64,000 nt of DNA from DASUBV01 sp036510065 (GTDB taxonomy: Bacteria > Actinomycetota > Actinomycetes > Streptosporangiales > Streptosporangiaceae). Shown piece by piece: positions 42,538-52,566 of this stretch (positions are counted from its first letter, which is position 1; each line of letters begins with the position of its first letter). The DNA is taken from NCBI GenBank assembly GCA_036510065.1, contig DATCEO010000017.1, positions 62,001 through 126,000 of the forward strand. The letters are read 5' to 3'. Position numbers and translations under genes: made by a program. The notes below the pieces were generated by a model, which did not search any database, was not told the origin of the DNA, and saw only the letters and a program-made list of their open reading frames with translations.

Positions 42538-44178
42538 ATGGAAACAGCCAGCACCGGACCCGACCGGGCCGTGGCCCGCAGGCTCAACCTCGACCCGGCT
42601 GCCGTCCGGGAGGCCCGCGAGCTTGCCCGCCGCGCCGGGCAGCCCATCGTCGACATGGCCAGGACCCATACCACCGTCTCCGTCGAGCGCGCCGTGCTCC
42701 GGCTGGCCGGCCTGCGGGGCGCCGACGAGGACGGCATGCCGTGGGTGAACCGGCTGGCCGACGCGGTGCGGCGCGGCACCGGCCTGGAGCGCGGCGTGGC
42801 CCTGCCAGCCTGGGACGCGCTGCTGTCGGGGAACTATCCCGACCTGGGCGCGCTGGCCCGGGCCGCCGCGGCGGGCGAGGTCCAGTTCCGCATTCCGGAC
42901 GGGGCGGACGCGCATGCCGCCCGGGGCGCCGCCGCGGCGGCGGCGGCCGGCGGGATCGCCCGCATCGACGCGCAGCGGGCCGCCCGCGAGGCGATGATCG
43001 CGCAGACGTCCCAGCCGCGGATGCCGTGGATCTACCTCATCGTGGCCACCGGCGACATCTACGAGGACATCCCGCAGGCCCAGGCGGCGGCCCGGGAGGG
43101 CGCCGACATCATCGCGGTGATCCGGTCCACCGGCCAGTCGCTGCTCGACTACGTTCCCGAGGGCGCGACCCGCGAGGGCTTCGCGGGCACCTACGCGACC
43201 CAGGAGAACTTCGCGCTGATGCGGGCGGCCCTCGACGAGGTGTCCCGCGAGCTGGGCCGCTACGTCCGGCTGACCAACTACGCCTCGGGCCTGTGCATGC
43301 CCGAGATCGCGTCGCTGGCCGGCCTGGAGCGGCTGGACATGATGCTGAACGACTGCATGTACGGGATCATCTTCCGGGACATCAATCCCCGCCGGACCTT
43401 CATCGACCAGCGGTTCTCCCGGCAGATCCACGCCCGGGCCGGGATCATCATCAACACCGGCGAGGACAACTACCTGACGACCGCCGACGCCGTGGACGCG
43501 GCTCACACGGTCGTGGTCAGCCAGCTCCTGAACGAGTACTTCGGCAAGGAGGCGGGCCTGGCCGACAGCCAGCTCGGCCTGGGCCACGCCTTCGAGATCA
43601 ACCCCGCGGTCCCCGACTCCTTCGTGCTGGAGCTGGCCCACGCCCAGCTCGTCCGCGAGCTGTTCCCCGATGCCCCGCTCAAGTACATGCCTCCGACCAA
43701 GCACATGACCGGCAACGTCTTCGCCGGCTACCTGCTGGATGCCTTCTTTAACCTGGCCGGCGTCATGACCGACCAGTCGATCTTGCTGATCGGCATGATG
43801 ACCGAGGGCATCCACACGCCGTTCCTGGCCGACAGGGATCTCGCGCTGGAGAATGTCCGGTATGTCCGTGAGGCGGCCGGGCGGCTCGGCGAGAGCTTCC
43901 AGCCGGTGCCCGGCGGCTTCATCGACCGCCGCGCGAACGAGGTGCTCGGCGAGGCGGTCCGGCTGCTGCGCCGGATCAGCGCCGAGGGCCTGCTGGAGGC
44001 CATCGCGGACGGCACCTTCGGCATCACCCGGCGGCCCGCCGACGGCGGCCGCGGCCTGGACGGGGTCATCGAGCACGCGGACGGTTACTTCAACCCGGCC
44101 AGGGACATCCTCGAGGGCGCGCAGCGGAACCTGCCCGGCGACACGCCGCCGGCGGCGATGAGCGAGATCGGAGCCTAG
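42538..44178 (+). CDS. kamD: Lysine 5,6-aminomutase alpha subunit
   Basis: A 546-residue large subunit of the adenosylcobalamin- and PLP-dependent beta-lysine/D-lysine 5,6-aminomutase, which moves the terminal amino group to C5 to give 3,5-diaminohexanoate from beta-lysine. The family is recognised from the barrel segments PRMPWIYLIVATGDIYEDIPQAQAAAREGADIIAVIRSTGQSLLDYVPEGAT, RLTNYASGLCMPEIASLAGLERLDMMLNDCMYGIIFRDINPRRT and KYMPPTKHMTGN. Length agrees with KamD of clostridia (~515). The unit is two bases behind kdd and two bases ahead of kamE, so the three are made together. Confidence 0.92.
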   Translation: METASTGPDRAVARRLNLDPAAVREARELARRAGQPIVDMARTHTTVSVERAVLRLAGLRGADEDGMPWVNRLADAVRRGTGLERGVALPAWDALLSGNYPDLGALARAAAAGEVQFRIPDGADAHAARGAAAAAAAGGIARIDAQRAAREAMIAQTSQPRMPWIYLIVATGDIYEDIPQAQAAAREGADIIAVIRSTGQSLLDYVPEGATREGFAGTYATQENFALMRAALDEVSRELGRYVRLTNYASGLCMPEIASLAGLERLDMMLNDCMYGIIFRDINPRRTFIDQRFSRQIHARAGIIINTGEDNYLTTADAVDAAHTVVVSQLLNEYFGKEAGLADSQLGLGHAFEINPAVPDSFVLELAHAQLVRELFPDAPLKYMPPTKHMTGNVFAGYLLDAFFNLAGVMTDQSILLIGMMTEGIHTPFLADRDLALENVRYVREAAGRLGESFQPVPGGFIDRRANEVLGEAVRLLRRISAEGLLEAIADGTFGITRRPADGGRGLDGVIEHADGYFNPARDILEGAQRNLPGDTPPAAMSEIGA

Positions 44179-44180
44179 CC

Positions 44181-44975
44181 ATGACCGAGCTCGATCAGCC
44201 GGGCCGCCCGGCCGAGCCGCAGATCGTCCGGCCCTACGGCGACACCACGGGCGACGGGCGGGTGCAGGTGTCGTTCACCCTGCCGGTCCCCTACGGCACC
44301 GCCCGGCAGCGGGCCCGGGCCGAGGGCGCCGCGCTCCAGCTGGCGGCCAAGATGGGCCTGGAGCCGGCCATGGTCGTGCACGCGAAGGGCATCGGGACCG
44401 ACTTCACCTTCTTCATCGTGTACGGGCGCGTCGGCCACCTGGTCGACCTGTCCGAGGTCATCGTGGCCGAGCGCGAGTTCCCGCTGCTGGCGGCGGCCGA
44501 GGTCAACCTGCGGATCCGGTCCGGGCTCGGCCGAAAGCTCGTGGTGGTGGGCGCCTGCATCGGCACCGACGCGCACACCGTGGGCATCGACGCCATCCTC
44601 AACGTGAAGGGCCACGCGGGGGAGAAGGGCCTGGAGTATTACCGGGAGATCCGCGTGGTCAACCTCGGCTCCCAGGTCGCGGTGCCGGACCTGGTGGCCC
44701 GGGCCGCCGCCGAGGGCGCCGACGCCGTCCTGGTCAGCCAGGTCGTGACGCAGCGGGACGCGCACATCGCCAATGCCCGCGAGATGGCCGGCGCGTTCGC
44801 CGCGGCCGGCCCGCGGCGGCCGCTGCTGGTCGTCGGGGGACCGCGGTTCGACCCGGCCATGACCGCCAGCCTGGGCGTGGACAAGGTCTTCGGCAAGGGC
44901 ACCACGCCGGGCGAGGTGGCCAGCTACCTGGCCTACACGCTGGCCCCGGCCGACTCGATCGGCGTCGGCGCATGA
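44181..44975 (+). CDS. kamE: Lysine 5,6-aminomutase beta subunit (cobalamin- and PLP-binding)
   Basis: A 264-residue small subunit. It carries the base-off cobalamin motif Asp-x-His-x-x-Gly in GTDAHTVGIDAI (~130-135) and the PLP Schiff-base lysine in LNVKGHAGEKGLEYY (Lys ~143), both hallmarks of KamE. The C-terminal Rossmann-like part (VAVPDLVARAAAEGADAVLVSQVVTQRDAH; LLVVGGPRFD; GVDKVFGKGTTP) is the B12-binding fold. The N-terminal ~60 residues are the dimerisation region. ATGA overlap with kal. Needs adenosylcobalamin, so the host must make or take up B12; no B12 gene or riboswitch is visible here. Confidence 0.93.
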   Translation: MTELDQPGRPAEPQIVRPYGDTTGDGRVQVSFTLPVPYGTARQRARAEGAALQLAAKMGLEPAMVVHAKGIGTDFTFFIVYGRVGHLVDLSEVIVAEREFPLLAAAEVNLRIRSGLGRKLVVVGACIGTDAHTVGIDAILNVKGHAGEKGLEYYREIRVVNLGSQVAVPDLVARAAAEGADAVLVSQVVTQRDAHIANAREMAGAFAAAGPRRPLLVVGGPRFDPAMTASLGVDKVFGKGTTPGEVASYLAYTLAPADSIGVGA

Positions 44976-45406
44976 CCGGCGGTCCTGCTCCTGAGGCCGC
45001 GGGAGGCGGCCCGCGGGTAGGCCTGACCGTCACCCACCGGCGTTACGTCCCCTATAGCCACGCGCACTACGGTGGCCACCTGGTCGACGGCGCCTACGTC
45101 CTGGGGCTGTTCGGCGATGTCGCCACCGAGGTCTGCATCCGGACCGACGGGGACGAGGGCCTGTTCGCGTCGTACTCGGATGTGCAGTTCCGCGCCCCGG
45201 TGCTGGCCGGCGACGTGCTCGAGGTCACCGCGACGGTGACCCGGGTCGGCACCCGCAGCCGCGGCCTGGCGCTGGAGGCCCGGGTGGTCTGCCGGGCCGA
45301 GCCCGAGCGCGGCCCCTCGGCCGCCCGGGTGCTCAGCGAGCCCGTCATCGCGGTCACGGCCGCCGGCACTGTCGTCGCCCCGCCGGTTGCCACCCCGCCC
45401 GCCTGA
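44972..45406 (+). CDS. kal: 3-aminobutyryl-CoA ammonia-lyase
   Basis: A 144-residue hotdog-fold protein removing ammonia from 3-aminobutyryl-CoA to give crotonyl-CoA. RRYVPYSHAHYGGHLVDGAYVLGLFGDVATEVCIRTDGDEGLFASYSDVQFRAPVLAGDVLEVTATVTRVGTRS matches the Kal family, including the conserved His/Tyr cluster near the N-terminus. The gene overlaps kamE by four bases and ends the operon, next to a strong terminator. Its presence implies that 3-aminobutyryl-CoA is made, hence that a 3-keto-5-aminohexanoate cleavage enzyme exists elsewhere in the genome. Confidence 0.88.
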   Translation: MTGGPAPEAAGGGPRVGLTVTHRRYVPYSHAHYGGHLVDGAYVLGLFGDVATEVCIRTDGDEGLFASYSDVQFRAPVLAGDVLEVTATVTRVGTRSRGLALEARVVCRAEPERGPSAARVLSEPVIAVTAAGTVVAPPVATPPA

Positions 45407-45407
45407 C

Positions 45408-45443
45408 GCTAGCGGGGACGGCCGGCTGGCCGGCCCCGCTAGC
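45408..45443. terminator. Bidirectional terminator between kal and acs
   Basis: GCTAGCGGGG and CCCCGCTAGC are perfect 10-base arms; inside, CGGCC pairs with GGCCG. It lies two bases after the kal stop and eight before the convergent acetyl-CoA synthetase stop. The 13-base unit GCTAGCGGGGACG recurs at 45438, overlapping the right arm. Confidence 0.75.
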
Positions 45444-45450
45444 GGGGACG

Positions 45451-47559
<2,109 letters not shown>

Positions 47560-47657
47560 TCTGCGTCCTCCAGCCGGAAACATTGGATCCGCGTCAGCCG
47601 CCGGGGTCATAAGGGAATTGCAGGACGCGGGCCTCTGCCCGGCAGGTTCTGGTCGCC

Positions 47658-47675
47658 CATGACAACCCTGTCATG
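47658..47675. promoter_or_regulatory. Palindromic operator candidate in the acs leader
   Basis: CATGACA and TGTCATG are perfect 7-base arms around ACCC. On the minus strand a TACAAT box (47708-47703) would start transcription near 47696, placing the palindrome about 20-38 bases into the acs leader, a typical repressor position. No regulator is identified. Confidence 0.45.
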
Positions 47676-47702
47676 CTGCCCCCACACGCTACGGGAGTCT
47701 CA

Positions 47703-47708
47703 ATTGTA
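47703..47708 (-). promoter_or_regulatory. Candidate -10 box of acs
   Basis: TACAAT (minus strand) differs from the consensus at one position and lies about 145 bases before the acs ATG. No convincing -35 is seen at the right distance. Confidence 0.35.
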
Positions 47709-48120
47709 TCGCCGGCGGACAACCCCGAACAGGCCCGTCATCAGACGGCCGCCAGGCGCATCTTTCCTGGTAGGACAGGTTGACATCGGCGCGATCGACG
47801 GTAAGTTTCTGCCCAGTCCAGCACCGGGCCAGCCGGCCGGGGGCGGTCAGTCAGCCCGGCCGGGGCTGTGCCGAGAGTCGGGCGTGCTGCCCGGCTCGGG
47901 CCAGGCGCAGCCCGACAGGGAGCGGCTGCTCAGGCCCCGGCTGGACGGGGGGTTGGATCCAGGAGGGGCCCGGGTACCCAGTAGACAACGGATCACGATC
48001 CCGTTACCGGCGGGACGCGATCCGGTCCGAAGGGTGTCCCGGGCCCTCTTCCCGCCCCGGGAAGTATGGGATCGTGGTTGCGAGAACCACCGTGTTCTGG
48101 AACCACCGTGCCGATCCGGA

Positions 48121-48149
48121 CGTTGGTGACGCGTGTATCCTCACCAACG
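48121..48149. promoter_or_regulatory. 29-base inverted repeat upstream of ppm1
   Basis: CGTTGGTGA and TCACCAACG form perfect 9-base arms around 11 bases that include TGTATC, a possible -10 box for the plus-strand gene. Located 27 bases before the ppm1 GTG; could be an operator overlapping the promoter or a leader hairpin. Confidence 0.45.
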
Positions 48150-48176
48150 CCATAACCGACGCCTGAGGCAGGCATA

Positions 48177-48989
48177 GTGACCACCACCGTCCGGCCAAGC
48201 AGCCCGATCGGGCACGTCGCCGTCATCATCCCGACGTACAACGAGCTGGCCAACCTCGAGAACATCGTGGCGCGGGCCCGCGGCGCGGCGCCCGCGGCCG
48301 ACATCCTCGTCGTGGATGACAACAGCCCCGACGGGACCGGCGACCTGGCCGACAAGCTGGCGGCCGGGGACGATCACATCCGGGTGCTGCACCGCAGCGC
48401 CAAGGCCGGCCTGGGCGCCGCCTACATCGCCGGCTTCGGCTGGGCCCTGGAGCGCGGCTACGGCACGCTGGTCGAGATGGACGCGGACGGCTCGCATGAC
48501 CCCGCGGACCTGCCGCGGCTGCTGAGCGCGCTCGAGACCGCCGACCTGGTGGTCGGCTCGCGCTGGGTGCCCGGCGGCGTCGTGGTCAACTGGCCCCGGT
48601 CCCGGGAGGTGCTCTCGCGCGGCGCGAACACCTACGCCCGGCTGATGCTCGGCATCGAGGTGCACGACGCGACCGGGGGATACCGCGCGTACCGGGCAGA
48701 CACGCTGCGGGCCATCGGCCTGGAGCAGGTGCAGTCGCAGGGATACTGCTTCCAGGTCGACCTGACCCTGCGGACGGTCAACGCGGGCCTGGTGGTGCGC
48801 GAGGTGCCGATCACCTTCACCGACCGGACCATCGGCGCGAGCAAGATGAGCCGGACGGTCGTCTTCGAGGCCTTCTGGCGGGTCGCCCAGTGGGGCATCG
48901 GGCAGCACCTGCACCGCTCGCGCACCGCCGCCCGGCGGGCCGCCGCCCCGCCAGTGCCGGACCAGACCACCCAGATCAAGTCTCAGTAG
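48177..48989 (+). CDS. ppm1: Polyprenol monophosphomannose synthase (GT2, DPM1-like)
   Basis: A 270-residue family-2 glycosyltransferase making polyprenyl-phosphate mannose from GDP-mannose. Visible are VAVIIPTYNELANLENIVARA, ILVVDDNSPDGTGDLADKL, the metal-binding VEMDADGSHDPADLPRLL, VVGSRWVPGGVVVNWPRSREVLSRGANTYARLMLG and HDATGGYRAYR, matching DPM1/Ppm1. The C-terminal ~40 residues are a basic tail; no membrane anchor or Lnt domain is fused. The product feeds mannosylation of secreted proteins and lipoglycans in actinobacteria. GTG start at 48177 with only a weak AGGCAGG site. Confidence 0.87.
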   Translation: MTTTVRPSSPIGHVAVIIPTYNELANLENIVARARGAAPAADILVVDDNSPDGTGDLADKLAAGDDHIRVLHRSAKAGLGAAYIAGFGWALERGYGTLVEMDADGSHDPADLPRLLSALETADLVVGSRWVPGGVVVNWPRSREVLSRGANTYARLMLGIEVHDATGGYRAYRADTLRAIGLEQVQSQGYCFQVDLTLRTVNAGLVVREVPITFTDRTIGASKMSRTVVFEAFWRVAQWGIGQHLHRSRTAARRAAAPPVPDQTTQIKSQ

Positions 48990-49044
48990 GTCTGCCCGGC
49001 TGGGGTGCCGAAGCTCGGTAAGACTGCCCGGCGGGGGCCGCCGG

Positions 49045-49434
49045 TCAGGCGCTCTTGCGCTGCCGGGGTGCCTGCGACCGGCTGGCCGGGGCGTGCGTCG
49101 TGCCGCGCTCGCCGCGGATGACCGCCAGCCGCTCGGCCAGCACTTCCTCCAGGTCGGCAAGCGTCCGGCGCTCCATCAGCATGTCCCAGTGGCTGCGCGG
49201 GGCCTTGGCCTTCTTGGGCGCCGGCATATCTCCGGTGACGGTGACAGCGGTGGCGCCGCAGACCCGGCACTCCCAGTTGGCGGGCAGCTCGGCCTCGGCG
49301 GAGAAAGGCACCGTGAACCGGTGCCCCTTCGGGCAGTCGAAAGCAACCTCCTGACGCGGGGCCAGGTCGGTGTTACGGTCGTTCTCGTAGCTAGTAGCTC
49401 CGAGTCGGGTGCCGCGAAGTGCGCGTTCGGCCAT
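49045..49434 (-). CDS. rbpA: RNA polymerase-binding protein RbpA
   Basis: A 129-residue actinobacterial transcription factor that binds RNA polymerase and the principal sigma factor and stabilises promoter opening. The start MAERALRGTRLGATSYENDRNTDLAPRQEV is family-typical. The zinc core FDCPKGHRFTVPFSAEAELPANWECRVCGATA has Cys, His and the CxxC pair. The sigma-interaction end RSHWDMLMERRTLADLEEVLAERLAVIR is intact, followed by a basic tail. ATG 49434 is used; a GTG three codons earlier is possible, with GAGAGG upstream. Confirms the actinobacterial origin. Confidence 0.94.
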   Translation of the reverse strand: MAERALRGTRLGATSYENDRNTDLAPRQEVAFDCPKGHRFTVPFSAEAELPANWECRVCGATAVTVTGDMPAPKKAKAPRSHWDMLMERRTLADLEEVLAERLAVIRGERGTTHAPASRSQAPRQRKSA

Positions 49435-49581
49435 AAGTTCCACTGCCTCTCAGGCGCTCAGCCGTCCTACTTAACAACGGTGAGTACCCGGACAAGATTC
49501 CCGGCCCGGCCTCGTTCCAACCCCTCCGGGCTGCCCGATCTCAGCGCGAGCCCCGATCACGGCGCACCGGCGGGCGCCCGA

Positions 49582-50346
49582 TCACCCGGCCTGGCGCGGA
49601 TACCAGCGGCCGCGGCCCAGCAGGACCTCGCGCAGCAGGGCGGTCTGATCGGTGATGATTCCGTCCACGCCGAGGTCAAGCAGGGTAGCCATCAGCTGCC
49701 GGTCGTTGACCGTCCAGACGTGGACCTGCAAGCCGGCGGCATGCGCCCGGCGGATGAACGTGCCCGTCGCCACGCGCGCCGGGACCTGCGCGCAGCGCAC
49801 CGATAGCCGGGCAAACCGCCGTGACAGCACGTAATCTGAGAAACCGGACTTGATCAGGCCGATCGCCGCCGGCGCGGTGGCCATGCAGACCGGCCGGGCC
49901 AGCGCCCGCCGGGCGGCCCGCAGCCGCCGTCCGGAGAATGACGTCACGCAGACCCGGTCCCAGGCCGCCGTCCGGCGCAGCACCTCGGCTAGCGGGCCGA
50001 TGGCCGAGTCATCCTTGATGTCGATGTTGAAGCGCACATCCGGCCACGCGCCGAGCAGGTCCGCCAGCAGCGGGATCGGCTCGCTGCCGCCGATCCGCGC
50101 GGCGGCCACCCGGGCGTAGGGCAGCTCAGCGATCCGGCCGGCCCCGTCGGTGACCCGCTCCAGGGTCCGGTCGTGAAAGGCGACCACCTGGCCGTCGGCC
50201 GTGGCGTGCACGTCGGTTTCCAGGTAGGCGTACCCGAGCCCGACAGCGTGCTGGAACGCCGGCCAGGAGTTCTCCGGGAAGTGGCCGGCCCCGCCCCGGT
50301 GCGCGAAGGCGATCGGCCGGGGATGATCAAGGAATCCGGATGGCAC
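49582..50346 (-). CDS. Glycerophosphodiester phosphodiesterase
   Basis: A 254-residue GDPD-family TIM barrel hydrolysing glycerophosphodiesters to glycerol-3-phosphate and alcohol. Catalytic and metal residues: FAHRGGAGHFPENSWPAF (His-Arg, Glu), LETDVHATADGQVVAFHD (Glu, Asp, His), and FNIDIKDD. The ending VHVWTVNDRQLMATLLDLGVDGIITDQ is typical. No signal peptide, so cytoplasmic. GTG start five bases after the TrmH stop suggests cotranscription with the upstream RNA methyltransferase genes. Confidence 0.9.
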   Translation of the reverse strand: MPSGFLDHPRPIAFAHRGGAGHFPENSWPAFQHAVGLGYAYLETDVHATADGQVVAFHDRTLERVTDGAGRIAELPYARVAAARIGGSEPIPLLADLLGAWPDVRFNIDIKDDSAIGPLAEVLRRTAAWDRVCVTSFSGRRLRAARRALARPVCMATAPAAIGLIKSGFSDYVLSRRFARLSVRCAQVPARVATGTFIRRAHAAGLQVHVWTVNDRQLMATLLDLGVDGIITDQTALLREVLLGRGRWYPRQAG

Positions 50347-50350
50347 CGCC

Positions 50351-50953
50351 TCAGTATGCCGCCCACTCCCGCCGCCGAGCCTCCGCTAGCGCCACGGCCG
50401 CCGCCGTGGCCACGTTCAGCGACCCCACCTTGCCGGCCTGGGGGATGTAGGCCACCACGTCGGCGGCGGCCAGCAGGGCGGCCGAGCAGCCCCGGTCCTC
50501 GTTGCCGAGGGCCAGGCAGATGTCGCCCTCCAGCGGCGCCTCGTGCAGCGGCATGGCCCCGCCCGCGAGCTCGATCGCGACCACCCGCAGGCCGCCGGCC
50601 CGGGCGGCGGCGACGCCGGCCCTGATATCCGGCAGCCGCTCCCAGGGCAGGTGACGATCGGTGCCGAGCGCGGTCTTGCGCGCCGAGGGATGCTCGGGGG
50701 TGGCGCAGTCGCCGCACAGCCAGAGCTGGTCGGCGCCGAACGCGGCCGCGGTCCGCACGATCGACCCCACGTTGAACGGCTGCCCGACCGACTCCAGCAG
50801 CACGCAGACCCTGGCCTGGGTGCGGCGGCGCCAGGACCGGTTGAGGCGCTTGACGTCGGTCGCCCCGAGCTGCCGCCGGACCGGCGCCCCGCCGGTCCCG
50901 CTCTCGCCCTGGTCAGCGGTATCAGGCGCCTCGGGCGCTCCCGGGCCGCTCAC
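50351..50953 (-). CDS. TrmH/SpoU family RNA 2'-O-methyltransferase
   Basis: A 200-residue SPOUT methyltransferase. Motif 1 ESVGQPFNVGSIVRTAAAFGADQLWL, motif 2 CLALGNEDRGCSAALLAAADVVAYIPQAGKVGSLNVATAAAVALAEARR with the knotted SAM site. A ~35-residue N-terminal extension precedes the domain. The target could be tRNA Gm18 or an rRNA position; the sequence does not decide. The GTG at 50953 overlaps the upstream TGA as GTGA, fixing the start and coupling translation. Confidence 0.87.
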   Translation of the reverse strand: MSGPGAPEAPDTADQGESGTGGAPVRRQLGATDVKRLNRSWRRRTQARVCVLLESVGQPFNVGSIVRTAAAFGADQLWLCGDCATPEHPSARKTALGTDRHLPWERLPDIRAGVAAARAGGLRVVAIELAGGAMPLHEAPLEGDICLALGNEDRGCSAALLAAADVVAYIPQAGKVGSLNVATAAAVALAEARRREWAAY

Positions 50954-51549
50954 CGGGCCGCCGTGACCCGCAGCACCCGGTACCCCGACCGGGCGGCTAT
51001 CCGGTCGGCCGTCCAGCCGCCCTCGGCCAGCCAGCGCTGCAGCGAGTCCGAGCCCAGGTTGCGCGCCGCGACCAGGTAGGCCGTCCCGTCCGGGGCCAGC
51101 CTGGCCAGCCAGGTGCTCAGCAGGCCGTGCAGGGCCGCCTTCCCGATCCGGATCGGCGGGTTCGACCAGATCAGGTCGAAGCTGGCCGGGAGCGCCGGGT
51201 CGCCGGGCGGCAGGCAGCGGACCCGGGTCAGGCCGGCCGCGGCCGCGTTGCGCCGGCACAGCTCGAGGGCACGCTGGTTGACATCGGTGGCCCAGACCGT
51301 GGCGCCCGGCGACCGGGCCGCGAGCACCAGCGCCAGCGGCCCGTAGCCGGAGCCCAGGTCGAGCAGGTCACCTGAGGCCGGGGGCGGCGGAGCCGTCTCC
51401 ATCAGCAGCCTGGTGCCGGGGTCCAGCCGCGTCGGCGAGAACACCCCCGCGTCGGTCTCCAGAGCCAGGTGCACGTCCGCCAGGACGACCTGCACGGTGC
51501 CGGGCCGGTGCGCGGCGCCGGGCCGCTCAGCGAAGTACTGGGTGCTCAC
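50950..51549 (-). CDS. RsmC/RlmG-like class I methyltransferase
   Basis: A 199-residue MTS-domain methyltransferase. FSPTRLDPGTRLLMETAP, DLLDLGSGYGPLALVLAARSPGATVWATDVNQRALELCRRNAAAAGL (SAM motif) and FDLIWSNPPIRIGKAALHGLL (NPP[IL]R) are the hallmarks of RsmC/RlmG guanine-N2 methyltransferases. It corresponds to the catalytic half only, which is usual in actinobacteria. GTG start; overlaps the DUF3817 gene by 23 bases. Confidence 0.85.
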   Translation of the reverse strand: MSTQYFAERPGAAHRPGTVQVVLADVHLALETDAGVFSPTRLDPGTRLLMETAPPPPASGDLLDLGSGYGPLALVLAARSPGATVWATDVNQRALELCRRNAAAAGLTRVRCLPPGDPALPASFDLIWSNPPIRIGKAALHGLLSTWLARLAPDGTAYLVAARNLGSDSLQRWLAEGGWTADRIAARSGYRVLRVTAAR

Positions 51550-51892
51550 GCGGCGCTACCCCCGCGGCGGCCAGCGCGGGGTTGATGTAGGTGCGGCTGA
51601 CCCACCGCTCGACCACGAAGGTCAGCACCGGGATCGTGCCGGCCAGCAGCACGATGACGGTGCGCCAGCTCGCCAGGGGGACGCGCACGGCGCGGGTCAT
51701 CACGAACGCCACGATCACGTAGACGATGTAGAGGAAGCCGTGCAGGGTGCCGACGTAGGTGGCGATGAACAGGTTGTGCGCGAAGGCCTGCAGCGGGATG
51801 CCGACGAAGCACAGCACGATGACCAGGACGCCAGTCGTGAACGCCATCACCCGGTAGGCGCGCACGACCAGGCGGAGCGTGTCGGGACTCAC
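51527..51892 (-). CDS. DUF3817 family membrane protein
   Basis: A 121-residue membrane protein with three predicted segments (VMAFTTGVLVIVLCFVGIP, LFIATYVGTLHGFLYIVYVIVAFVM, WRTVIVLLAGTIPVLTFVVERWV), matching DUF3817. Start at GTG 51892 because AAGGAGG ends five bases before it; the in-frame GTG at 51907 would place the ribosome site inside the coding sequence. Function unknown. In an apparent operon with RsmC-like, TrmH and GDPD genes. Confidence 0.82.
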   Translation of the reverse strand: MSPDTLRLVVRAYRVMAFTTGVLVIVLCFVGIPLQAFAHNLFIATYVGTLHGFLYIVYVIVAFVMTRAVRVPLASWRTVIVLLAGTIPVLTFVVERWVSRTYINPALAAAGVAPREHPVLR

Positions 51893-51933
51893 CGGGACCT
51901 CCTTCACGTGATCGGGGCGGCCTGCCGCCGGGG

Positions 51934-52365
51934 CTAGCGCAGCCCGTGGGCCCGGCCGTGGCCCCGCACCTGCTTGTGCAGCCGGCTGAGGTAGGCGTTA
52001 TAGGCGTCGAGTTCGGGGTCATGCTCATCCTCGTCCCCGCCCGTCGCGGCCCGCTGCCCGGCGGTGGCCGGCAGTCCGCTCAGTCCGCTCTCCCCGCCCG
52101 GCGCCGTCGCCTCGCCGCCGGCGGCCTGCCGGGGCTTGGCCTCGTCCCGGATGGTCTTGGCCCAGAAGACGATGCCGAACACCGCGAATACCGGCCACTC
52201 AAAGGTGTACGCCCAGCTCAGCGCGTTACCGGCCTCTGCCCGGCGCAGCTGCCAGTCGCCAAGCCACAGCATGCCGACCACGGCCAGGATCGTGAACGCA
52301 TGCCAGGCCAGCCACCGGGGAGAGATCACGAACCGCCACCGCGATCTCGGTGCGACGCTGGACAT
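51934..52365 (-). CDS. Small membrane protein with SURF1-like first segment
   Basis: A 143-residue protein with two N-terminal membrane segments (WLAWHAFTILAVVGMLWLGDW, ALSWAYTFEWPVFAVFGIVFWA) and a ~75-residue polar tail rich in Gly, Ala, Asp, Glu. LGDWQLRRA recalls the LGxWQLxR motif at the start of SURF1 proteins, but the rest of SURF1 is absent. ATG 52365 is preceded by TAGGCT seven bases upstream. The gene stands next to DUF3817, a frequent actinobacterial pairing. Function unknown. Confidence 0.7.
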   Translation of the reverse strand: MSSVAPRSRWRFVISPRWLAWHAFTILAVVGMLWLGDWQLRRAEAGNALSWAYTFEWPVFAVFGIVFWAKTIRDEAKPRQAAGGEATAPGGESGLSGLPATAGQRAATGGDEDEHDPELDAYNAYLSRLHKQVRGHGRAHGLR

Positions 52366-52566
52366 ACAGGTGAGCCTAGCGCCGCCGCGCCGCAGCCGGG
52401 ACCTCAGGCCGGGCCATCCGCCGGCGCCGCCCGCCCGGCAGCCGCGGCCGGGAAATCCGGAAACACTGTCCGAACGGTCGCGTCTGCCGGTCAGCATCGC
52501 AGCGTAGCCGCGCCGGCCCAGCGAGTTACGGCCCCGGACCCGACCTTGTCGGTGATAATCGGAGCC

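Larger units (their letters stand above)
47560..48176. other. 617-base intergenic region between acs and ppm1
   Basis: A divergent control region. Near acs it holds a TACAAT -10 box on the minus strand and an 18-base palindrome; near ppm1 a 29-base inverted repeat. The middle (about 47770-48060) contains an open frame without family similarity or good start signals and is judged non-coding. The 11-base direct repeat GAACCACCGTG occurs at 48084 and 48100. Nothing else stands out. Confidence 0.5.

Noticed and set aside
42538..44975. A cobalamin riboswitch before the B12-dependent aminomutase genes
   Set aside because: The leader before kdd is only about 47 bases from the predicted start and shows no B12-box-like sequence; too short for the riboswitch.
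47780..48166. Open frame of about 128 codons between acs and ppm1
   Set aside because: No ribosome site, no family similarity, biased composition and it runs through the inverted repeat upstream of ppm1.
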